This document shows positions 55,174 through 64,000 of a DNA stretch of 64,000 nt, piece after piece. This DNA is from Siphonodentalium dalli (taxonomy: Eukaryota; Mollusca; Scaphopoda; Gadilida; Siphonodentaliidae): assembly GCA_032622095.1 (NCBI GenBank), contig CP136067.1, forward strand, positions 93,980,707-94,044,706. Direction: 5' to 3'. Every line of letters begins with the position of its first letter. The first letter of the stretch is position 1. Under the pieces are notes generated by a model that saw only the letters and a list, made by a program, of their open reading frames with translations, searched no databases and was not told the origin of the DNA. Made by a program: the position numbers and the translations under genes.

Positions 55174-56200
55174 TAACAGCCCACTGTACAGTTGTCAAAT
55201 GACAGTGTCTATCTATCATTTGGGTGCATGAAAAGAAGCTGATGAATGCATTGAGATTATCGTGATAGTTTTCCACAACTCAATGCATGCATGTTTCCTG
55301 GACATGGGACGACTAAAGATGGCGGCATGCATCCTTGATGTCAGACCAATAGATCGAGTGTGAATTTAAATTCCCGGAAGACTTTTGATTTCGCATGTGA
55401 TTCTGAATTTGAGTATGCTGTGTTTAATAGCCTGTGTATCTTCTATTGGTACATGTATTTGAGTGATGATGTTTGTGACAAAATTGTTATTTAAAAACAA
55501 TAACTGGTTGTTAACCGGATATCCGTCGATCCATTTCAGCACTAAAATATTTGAACTTACTACATGATCAGCAATGTTTGTTGACGAATCGCTGTGACAG
55601 TGCGAGTACCTTGGAACCCTTTAAATATACGGCGGCCTTCGCTGTGGGTTTAGCTGTTAAAATAGTCACATCCTGCTAAAACCATTATACCAATCATAAA
55701 TATCGTGTACATTGCATGTTATTGACATGTTTGTACGCTTTGTTATGTAAACAAACATCAAAAACGTTACAGAACTGTTTGTTTATAGACAAACACTTGG
55801 AAATATAATGTAATGTAACTAGAACATACATGTATAATGCATGCGAATCTAAATAAGGAAATGATGCAATATCATGACTCTGCTTATACAAATTCCACTG
55901 CGCTTTTTGCGAGAAACTAAACTCTTTACAATCGACCTGAATTTTCTCGGACACAAAGCGTGTTTTGTGAATATTGCATTTATTTCATCATTATGCTATA
56001 CTATTAGTATATTCTTGAGGAAATTATCATAATTTGATAAATATTATATCTAAACGAAGGCCACCTGTCCCTTTAAAGTTAAAACTATAGTATTTAGAGC
56101 TATTTTTAGCTCTGTTTTCAATTGGTGCAAACATGTGCAATCAAAATAGTACTGCACAAATGTAAATATGGTTTACTTAACAGTTTTTTCATTGTTTCAG
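55174..56200. other. Presumed NUP50 promoter and 5' UTR region
   Basis: Little repeat content. A non-coding first exon of NUP50 must lie here or further upstream, because the coding exon opens with an acceptor. The stretch near 55310-55345 (AAGATGGCGGCATGCATC) is GC-richer and could hold it. No TATA box is clear. Confidence 0.35.
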
Positions 56201-56287
56201 GTATAATCAGTCTCGAAAATGGCGAAGCGCACAGCTACCAAAGAATTAACTGACCGGAACTGGGACGAAGATGATGAACCAGAAGAG
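56201..56287 (+). CDS. NUP50: NUP50 first coding exon
   Basis: After acceptor TTTCAG (56195-56200), 18 bases of 5' UTR precede ATG at 56219. Twenty-three codons run to donor GAAGAG|GTTTAC. The peptide KELTDRNWDEDDEPEE is nearly identical to the NUP50 N-terminus (human KELTDRNWDQEDEAEE). In vertebrates NUP50 is a mobile nuclear-basket nucleoporin whose N-terminus binds importin-alpha and helps release import cargo. At least one non-coding exon must lie upstream. The start is fixed by homology and the phase by the next exon. Confidence 0.92.
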
Positions 56288-56767
56288 GTTTACATTCTAC
56301 TTACTCCCATACATTAAAGCCACATGGTGGTTTACGTTCACTTTTGATTTTTTCTTGTATCAAAATAAGTCGATAAATATCTACTACTTTTCTATATGCA
56401 TTATATATGTCCCAGAAAGACATATTGAAGTCAAAATGTGAATTTAGTTATGCTAGCATTTTCCAGTCAATTTTTTTTAAACTTGGCACAGATGTCAACC
56501 AGCATGGAAACCTGCGATTTTAAGTTTAGTCAGAGTCATTTTGTTGGAGTTATTGCCATTTTTCGACATAGAAATGTTTTCTGTATTTTATATTAGAGTT
56601 ATTGACACATAATGAGGATGTGCAACATATTTAGTGAACATCATCAGAATATGCACATTGCATCATATTGGTGTAATCAATTCCTTCTACAGTTTGTAGT
56701 ATATGGATCTAAAACTCATAAATCCTTCAAGCCTGCCACCTTTGACATTTTGTTCAGCAACCTTTTA

Positions 56768-58078
56768 TTATACGCCCTTTTGAAAAAAAGGCCGTATTAT
56801 AGTATTGGTCTGTCCGTCCGGGCGTCCGGGTGTCCGTCCGTGTTTACTAATGACTACTTATGTGGCTAAGATTGTGTAAAATGGATATTTATGTGCATAA
56901 CTTCCGTTGCGTGGCTAGCCACGTAACAGCTTTCAGATGGACGTTCTAAAATGATCTATTTGGCCTAATCAGCTTATTTAATTTTGTAGTCACTCAAAAT
57001 TTGGAGAAAAAAAAGTCCATCGATTTAGACATCCATGACCCGTCAATAGGAGATGTCGGACACTGACAAGACATTTATGTGGCTAGCCACCCAATCACGG
57101 ACCTGTCAGGTTCTCCTATTCCACTGTCCCAGTTGCTGTGAGCAAGTTTTTGAGTTTTAATCAGCTTCTTCTGCTATAATTCCAACATGTTATGAATCCA
57201 TAATCTGGAGTTTTATCACTATCTACTACTTGATAGCCACTTAAAATTTTATGGCTACTTGAGAAGCCACATAAAAACTAAAGCCACATTACCATTTCTA
57301 GCCACATAGGTCGAAGCCACATATCTACCCATTTGTTGGTACGTCCGTCCGTCCGTCCGTTAACCTGTTGTCCTGATGATAACTTTAGTTAGAGTGAACA
57401 AAAATTAGTAAAATTTGGTATGTGGGTTTATTAGCCGAAAAGTAAGTTCAAGTTCGAATTTGGGTTCCGCCCGCCAATTTTCACCGGAGTTATGCCCCTT
57501 ATTTAACGTTTTTTGACTTAGAAAATCCTTGAAATTTGTTGTCCGGATGATAACTCGATTTTGGAATGTTTATACCCAAAACCCGTATTTTTGTGGATTA
57601 CATATATCGAAATACAGCTCAAGTCCGAATTTCGTTTTAATCCGATAATTTTTGCGAGAGTTATGGCCCCTTTTTTGACGTAATTTGACTTAGAAAATCC
57701 ATGAAATTTGTTGTCCGGATGATAACTTTAGTTAGAGTGAACCGATTTCAATCAAATTTGGTTTGTGGGTTTATTAGGAGAAAAGACAGCTCAAGTTTGA
57801 ATTTGGGTTCCGTCCGCCAATTTTCACCGGAGTTATGCCCCTTATTTGACGTAATTTGACTTAGAAAATCCCTGAAATTTGTTGTCCGCATGATAACTTT
57901 ACTAGAGCTTATCGGATTCAATGATAATTTGGTATATTACTTTCTCCCACCAAAACACAGGTCAAGTTCAAATTTGAGTTCCGTCCTCCAATTTTTACCA
58001 GAGTTATGTCCCTTTTTTACCAGTTTCCGCCGACCCAAGAGAGGGCGTATATTGCACGCCCAGCGTAGCTCTTGTTTT
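56768..58078 (+). repeat. Module-array repeat in NUP50 intron (TATACGCCC ends, about 170-bp modules)
   Basis: It starts near TTATACGCCCTTTTGAAAAA, then GTCCGTCCG runs, and ends near GGGCGTATATTGCACGCCC. Between about 57340 and 58020 four modules of roughly 170 bp each have GGATGATAACTTTA, GGGTTCCGYCCGCC and GAGTTATGYCCC. Similar modules are scattered at 930-1215, 26750-27010, 32080-32230 and 61420-61700. Confidence 0.65.
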
Positions 58079-58159
58079 ACTATAAATACTACTACATCCT
58101 ATTTTAGAGTTAACTCTCTTTATAAATGCATCCTATTTTACAGTTATCTTTCTTTACAG

Positions 58160-58243
58160 GCCGGTGAATTCTTACAGGCTGCCACAGATGTCATTCAGAA
58201 ACGACAGATCATCAAAGCGAGAAGAAGAAACCCTGGAGAAAAC
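58160..58243 (+). CDS. NUP50: NUP50 second coding exon
   Basis: Twenty-eight codons in phase 0 between acceptor CTTTACAG and donor GAAAAC|GTTAGT. AGEFLQAATDVIQKRQIIKA, then RRRNPGEN, matches the human NUP50 block VGTFSMASEEVLKNRAIKKAKRRN, the importin-alpha-binding segment with a basic patch. The next NUP50 exons (FG motifs, Ran-binding domain) were not found; they may lie in the gap at 59588-59687 or beyond the window. Confidence 0.9.
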
Positions 58244-58261
58244 GTTAGTCACTTTTTCTAT

Positions 58262-59480
58262 CTTTATTAGTCGAGTTTTTCAAAAACTCGACTTATGGTT
58301 TGACGAGGGACGGTTGGCGGGCGGGCGGACCTAAAGAATGCCTTATAACTTTGACATTTGTGAACGGATTCAAAAAAAATTTGGTATGTCAATTGCTCCC
58401 AATGACTATTTACTGCCTGTAGAAAATGGATCACTTCCGAACTTTTTTACAAGAGTTATCCATCTTAGATGGTTTTTAGTTAAGTTTTTCACCGTTAGCG
58501 CGATGACCCACGCAAATATTAACCAATTTCAACAATATTTGGTATATGAGACTCTTGCAACAATATCTCGGACGTGTTCGAAAACCAGGTTTGTCCGAAT
58601 TTTTTTTCCGGAGTTATGGGTCTTAGTTTGTCTATTTTTAGCAATTTTATTACCGTTAGCGCGATAACTCGATGAAATATTAACCGATTTCAACAATATT
58701 TGGTATATGAGTCTCCTGCAACAATATCTCGGGACGAGTTCGAAAACCAGGTTTGTCCGAATTTTTTCTCGGAGTTATGGGTCTTAGTTTGTCTATTTTT
58801 AGCAATTTTATTACCGTTAGCGCGATAACTCGATGAAATATTAACGGATTTCAACAATATTTGGTATATGAGTCTCCTGCAACAATATCTTGGGCAAGTT
58901 CGAAAACCAGGTTTGTCCGGTTTTTTTTCGCAGAGTTATGGGTCTTAGTTTGTCTATTTTTAGCAATTTTATCACTGTTAGCGTGATAACTCGATGAAAT
59001 ATTAACCGATTTCAACAATATTTGGAATATGAGTCTCCTGCAACAATATCTCGGATGAGTTCGAAAATCAGGTTTGTCCGAATTTTTTTCGCAGAGTTAT
59101 GGGTCTTAGTTTGTCTATTTTTAGCAATTTTATCACCGTTGGCGTGATAACTCGATGAGATATTAACCGATTTCAACAATATTTGGTATATGAGTCTCCT
59201 GCAACAATATCTCGGACGAGTTCGAAAACCTGGTTTGTCCGAAATTTTTTTCCGGAGTTATGGGTCTTAGTTTGTCTATTTTAATCACAATTTTATCACC
59301 GATAACTCAATGAAATATTAACGGATTCAATTGATATTTGGTATATAGGTCTATTGCAAAAATATACCACAGTCCAACTTTTTTCCCGGCGGTTGTGCAC
59401 CTTATTGGCAGAAGTTTGGTTCGACTGCCAAAAAACTCGACAAAAGCATCTTAGATGCGTACCCCTTGTTTATTACGAGT
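58262..59480 (+). repeat. Module-array repeat in or after NUP50 intron 2 (161-bp modules)
   Basis: It begins with a hairpin (GTCGAGTTTTTCAAAAACTC) right after NUP50 exon 2. Five to six modules at a regular 161-bp period follow (58500, 58661, 58822, 58983, 59144), each with GCGATAACTCGATGAAATAT and GGAGTTATGGGTCTTAG. It ends near AAAAAACTCGAC at 59432-59443. Confidence 0.8.
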
Positions 59481-59587
59481 CACTTTTTCTCTCTTTATTT
59501 ATTACGAGTCAGATGTTCTCTCTTTATTTATTACGAGTCACATTTTCTCTCTTTATTTATTACGAGTCACTTTTTCTATGTTTATTT
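59480..59587. repeat. Short tandem repeat (CTCTTTATTTATTACGAGTC) running into the gap
   Basis: About four to five units of roughly 30 bp, cut by the N run. The assembly probably failed because of this array. Confidence 0.85.
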
Positions 59588-59687
59588 NNNNNNNNNNNNN
59601 NNNNNNNNNNNNNNNNNNNNNNNNNNNNNNNNNNNNNNNNNNNNNNNNNNNNNNNNNNNNNNNNNNNNNNNNNNNNNNNNNNNNNNN
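59588..59687. other. Assembly gap (100 N)
   Basis: Exactly 100 undetermined bases, a conventional placeholder, so the true size is unknown. NUP50 coding exons could be hidden here. Confidence 0.98.
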
Positions 59688-60163
59688 GAATAAATTCTAG
59701 ATCATTCTTATACCCATACCCCCCCCAACCCCCCCACCCCGCGACGCATGAGGCGCCAATTCAGAGAGACAATAGAACACACCCGACATCTCGTTAGCGA
59801 GACTTATGAAAAAGACTTGCCTATTTATTTCCAGGTTACAGCGACAATTTTTTTTAAAATAAAATGTTTTTATTACCTGCATTCCCCAAACCGTGAGATT
59901 ATATGGAGGTTGCAGGAGAGCCGGTTTAATACATCAAATTGGGAGACTCACGGGCAAAACGGAGATTACATAGTTCACGTGCTTTCCGTTTGAACGTTCT
60001 GACACGGAAGAGGATACTCGAAACTGCGATGCCAAATGGCCCATTTTATACGTCATATGGGCATAGAAACGGGAACTCTTAGAAGGGGTCCGACTAGTCG
60101 ACTAGTAGTCGATTACCTCTGGCGACTAGTCGATTCCTTAAAATCGCTAATAGTTTCAACACT

Positions 60164-60302
60164 ACCTTTCAGTGCCAAGTCCGATTTTTGTGTCAACCCA
60201 TATTTCCTTGATCATTTTTCAAATTTATTGATTATAATAATGTGATACATTGATGGAAAGAGCTCTTAGTTGATACAAAAATCGGACTTGGCACTGAAAG
60301 GG
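60164..60302. mobile_element. TTAA foldback MITE, copy 4 (asymmetric)
   Basis: The left arm is full; the right arm is mostly deleted but keeps CTTGGCACTGAAAGGG|TTAA. A left-end-only fragment of the family is at 28241-28290. Confidence 0.75.
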
Positions 60303-60521
60303 TTAACACATAGAGACATTTCTGATGCGCTGATATCTGAGCTCCTGTTATGATTGATGGTTGACTGCTGGGGCACTGAAGAAGGTCCATACTCAGTAAG
60401 GCTGAAATGGGTCAATCTCACCAGCGCTCACCGTTTTTTGGTGATAAAGTTACCCAGGTTGGGGAGAATTGAGATAAAGTTAGCCATGTTAAGCAAATCT
60501 CACAATATGAACATGATTTAA

Positions 60522-60890
60522 CCCTTTGCCAAGTAAACGACATATATGTCGTCTATCGGTTGAGGAGTAGAACGACATATATGTCGTCTATCGGTTGATG
60601 AGTAGAACGACATATATGTCGTTTCAGGAAGTGTTATTTTATGTAGACATAACTTCAATAAATCATCTGATTTATAAATGATTTGTATAGGAGTTATTTT
60701 GATTAATATAATGTCCCAAATGTATAAGTGCAATCGATTACGATAACACACGTTAACAAAAAATGCACATAAATTAAAACGAATTATTGGACCCTTTTGA
60801 CCAGAACTTGTTAATAATTATTGCTATGACGTTGACGTTATATTTACTCATGACGTAATGTATATGACGTTACAGATACTCTCCAAAGGG
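60522..60890. mobile_element. TTAA element with three ACGACATATATGTCGT palindromes
   Basis: TTAA at 60518-60521 and 60891-60894 flank CCCTTTGCCAAGTAA and CTCTCCAAAGGG. Near the left end a perfect 16-bp palindrome recurs three times at a 35-bp period (60537, 60572, 60607). Confidence 0.72.
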
Positions 60891-62163
60891 TTAAAAGTGA
60901 CTGAGTATCTTATTTGTTTTAATTTTTTTTTATTGAGAAAAGAATAACAGAGGAAAGTTACTACAGTGTCCCTTTGCACATCCATTATCGCAATCCCAGA
61001 CAGAGTAGATTGGCCCCACTCTTTCCCAGGCCTACTCACTTTCTTGTGACTACTGAATTATTCTTTAGTCAGATTTGGTGTTATATTTTGCTTCTAGTTA
61101 TAAAAATTTCAAAAAATATATGATCTATCATTAGTTTTGATGATTCTCTATTGATAAAAAAATGTTTTAGCTTATGTGACTGGGTATCTTGATTGACCGT
61201 GGTTGTTTAGCTTGATTGACTGTGGTTGTTTAGTTTGATTGACCATATAGATTTACTGGTACCTTAAATGTTGAGCCGCTGCCCTGAAGATCAATAAAGA
61301 TGTCCATGTCACATCCTTTAACACCAAACCCATTAACAGATGATCCAAATTGGTTTACACTGCAAACTGAAAGCATATAAAATGTCAACAAGAGCATCGT
61401 TAGGCCTTGGCAAAATATGCCAGTGGTAATATCAACAAAGGTCCAAACTCTGGTAAAATTTGGCAGCAGAACCCAAATTCGAACTTGATCTGTTTTGGGA
61501 TAATAAACTCATACCGTTCAGTAATCATTTGTAAATGAAAATTGAGTGCACAAAACAAACAAATTCCAACAAAACGGCCCTAACTCTTTTGAAAATTGGC
61601 AGGTGAAACCCAAATTTGAACTTGACCTGTATTGTGCTTGTAAACCCACATACAAAATTTCTTTATTTTCAGTTTAGATTTACTAAAGGTATCATCCAGA
61701 AATGAAAAAGCAAACTTACGGATGGACCACTAACATTTTTTTAAGTTTTTAGCAATTTGAACAAATTTGCCAATATCAAAATATTTCAAGATGAAAGAGG
61801 CCATAATTTGATTGAAAAGAAACCGATCATATTTAGAATAAAATATGAAGGAATTCTGCAAATGTCAGACACACTATATCCAGGCTTGTTTGTTAAGAGT
61901 AGATAGTCTGGTCGATAAAAGGTTTGACCTAGAATAAATTTGGACTAAGTTGGTTTTTATTCCATTTTGAAGAGGAATATATCCTCTACAACATATCCAA
62001 AATCCGCTAAAACCGTTTTGAGCAAACTTTTTTTACAGAGATTTAAAAAAATGCCCATTTTTCGACCTTGTGAAGTACGTTTTTCTACAATATCCCTAAT
62101 CGGCGACACCAAAATGCATTAATCCTCCATCCGATATACCAGTTTGTGTGAAATTACTGTAGA

Positions 62164-62209
<46 letters not shown>

Positions 62210-62726
62210 CGAATAGAGCGACAAGGACCGAAAATAATGCAATCGCGGCGATGAAATGGCTGTCAAAATGGCCACAACTCCAATCAATGCTACGATGAAA
62301 GCAACATATTTCATTTGGAATGATGATTAATTATTGAATGTAACGCAGAAACTGAAGTGCACACCCTTGCTGTGTAAATACTAATTATATTTCCGGAAGT
62401 TTCAATACTCTCCGTGATAATAAACCATACACGTATGTCGTAATGCTGATTATACTTTAAAGAATCACTCATCTTTTCAACAGAATAGTACGCTATCTCA
62501 CTAGGTCGAAGAGACTGTACATCGTACATTTTATTTAATACCAATTTTCATGCTGCTTCCAAATCAGTTTCTTAGTAGACAATTTTTTTCAAATTACTTC
62601 AATCAGCACTTTACAACGGGAATATGTACCACACAATGCACACTATTAGTTTTCAGTATCTTGTTGTTTGAAATTATATTACCATTGCCACCCACATACT
62701 TGCGCTAAATATCAGGTCATCAGTGT
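60891..62726. other. Repeats, no gene recognised
   Basis: Diverged GAGTTATG-type modules (61420-61700), a CAAGCCTG-family right-end scrap (about 61855-61890) and the poly-G tract. The last stretch, 63127-64000, also shows nothing recognisable. Confidence 0.45.
62166..62210. repeat. Poly-G tract of more than 40 bases
   Basis: An uninterrupted G run, a strong quadruplex former on this strand. An ORF on the other strand (62314 to 62096) has a hydrophobic N-terminus (YVAFIVALIGVVAILTAI) before the poly-Pro it creates. It might be a signal-anchor exon, but no other support was seen. Confidence 0.85.
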
Positions 62727-62730
62727 TTAA

Positions 62731-63122
62731 CCCTTTACCCAACATAACGGCCCTGTGCCAATGCATTCTCTTATATATGCGAGTCGACCATAGGTCGCCT
62801 CGCATATATAAGAGAATGCATTGGCTTAACACATTAACAATTATAAAATTGTTAAAGAATGTAAGAAAAAATGGTAAAAAGTGTTAAAAAAAGATTTTTT
62901 TTAGGCCAATGCATTCTCTTATATATGCGAGGCGACCTATGGTCGACTCGCATATATAAGAGAATGCATTGGCACAGGGCTAACTGTAACTATCACAATG
63001 TGGTCAAGGAGCCGATTCCAATGATATCCATATTTGTATGGTTCTATTGAGACAGACCGAAGATATTTTAGGCTGTTGAAGCTTGTTTTGGGCGGTTTTG
63101 GCCGGGTTTGTTGGGTAAAGGG
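62731..63122. mobile_element. TTAA double-hairpin MITE, copy 4 (opposite orientation)
   Basis: TTAA at 62727-62730 and 63123-63126; same two hairpins, very little diverged from copies 1 and 2. Confidence 0.85.
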
Positions 63123-64000
63123 TTAAAGTTATTAGTTCTGCATTTACCGTTCACTCAATGTTGCTATTTATGGTTTTGTCTGCAGCAGATATGTGTAACA
63201 TTAGGGAGAATGGGTAAACCCGGCGATGCGGTTGCAGAAAAGATAGTACGTCTCGCGTATATGTGGCCTTAGTGCATTTAAGCACATATAATTTCCAGGT
63301 ATAAAGACAGTCTCTGCCACAGAGTATGTAGGCAAATTTGGTTATGTTGAGAATTTATTGAAGATAGTCTATTATTCTCCTTTGTATTTTGATAAATTGC
63401 GTTCATGGTATACCACCATGTATTTGTGTGATAAAAACAAAATATTCGTGTTTAATCACTTGACCGGAGGCAACTATCACTACTATTATACGACACGGAC
63501 AATAGGATCTACACATTTTACCTAGTACCATATGAATAGCTCTCATACTGTTCTATAGTAGTGAATTTTGACATATTTGGTCTTGTAGATTTAAAAATAA
63601 ATGATTATCGGTCACATACGTGAGACTGTTTTCATTACATACATTTCTGCTTCCAGAAAAGGTCACATAATCAATACATCCCCATTAGATCACATTTAGC
63701 TGTTTAATTACACATATATTACACGATTCAAGATAAATAGTACAGATAAAACTGCGTTATTCTTCTGTTTCTTGGCGCCCAAAAAGTCTATATTTAATCT
63801 TTGTTTGAAACCTGGCTTTCTTTGCTCTCTCGCGAGGTACATTAGAGAGAATTCTTACATCTATTATTAAATGCTCCCCTTATACTCTGAAATCATTCTT
63901 CCCCGTATAATTCGAGGGCTTGTTCGTTCTTGTATGACTAGCTATTCAATTTTCCACAAATTGTAAATTTCATTCGATTTTGTCCATTTTGGCGGCCATA

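Noticed and set aside
58340-59330. Regular 161-bp repeats with open frames
   Set aside because: Modules are whole-unit repeats with frequent stops; the open frames do not persist from module to module.
62096-62314. Reverse ORF with hydrophobic start and poly-Pro
   Set aside because: The Pro run is just the poly-G tract; the hydrophobic part alone is weak evidence, so it is mentioned but not called.

Overview
The window is AT-rich, intron-rich animal DNA: metazoan splice signals, small phase-matched exons, many transposon families and one assembly gap (100 N, 59588-59687). The close match of the NUP50 N-terminus and PHF21A exons to vertebrate proteins, with marine-invertebrate-style repeats, suggests a non-vertebrate marine animal, perhaps a hemichordate, echinoderm or amphioxus-like deuterostome. 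This is inference; no species can be read from the sequence.

Three host genes are visible. (1) 1283-1530 (+): apparent last exon of a RAD51AP1-like gene, ending in the RAD51-binding motif LRLGLSR..RVKPLH. (2) 42768 down to 22071 (-): a PHF21A (BHC80) orthologue in 12 phase-consistent coding exons (459 codons): N-terminal coiled coil, Pro/Gln-rich middle, basic segment, C4HC3 PHD finger and C-terminal coiled coil. The last exon(s) were not found. (3) 56201-58243 (+): the first two coding exons of a NUP50 orthologue. PHF21A and RAD51AP1 converge. NUP50 lies about 13 kb beyond the PHF21A start on the opposite strand.

The rest is mostly mobile DNA, and many insertions could be delimited by target-site duplications (TSDs): TA-flanked foldback mariner-like MITEs (nine copies), several TTAA-flanked families, two hAT-like families with 8-bp TSDs, Harbinger-like elements with TAA/TTA TSDs, two non-autonomous Helitrons, two tRNA-derived SINE copies, two non-LTR retrotransposon remnants, a MULE-like foldback with a 9-bp TSD, and a 1.5-kb element with 29-bp terminal inverted repeats (TIRs), a 4-bp TSD and many TGTCACTCCTGTTACC motifs. 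A decayed Polinton/adintovirus-like fragment lies at 3.9-4.5 kb.

Layout: 0-1.5 kb RAD51AP1 end; 1.5-22 kb transposon-rich intergenic DNA (or unseen PHF21A 3' sequence); 22-42.8 kb PHF21A with MITE-filled introns; 42.8-44.4 kb presumed PHF21A promoter side; 44.4-51.5 kb retrotransposons, a nested DNA element and a Helitron; 51.5-56.2 kb repeats; 56.2-59.6 kb NUP50 5' part with two tandem-module repeats in its introns; 59.7-64 kb repeats.

The most interesting signals are the motif-dense element at 46935-48462, the repeated duplication of PHF21A splice-site regions, MITEs sitting within about 25 nt of splice sites, and the two hairpin-started module arrays in NUP50 introns.
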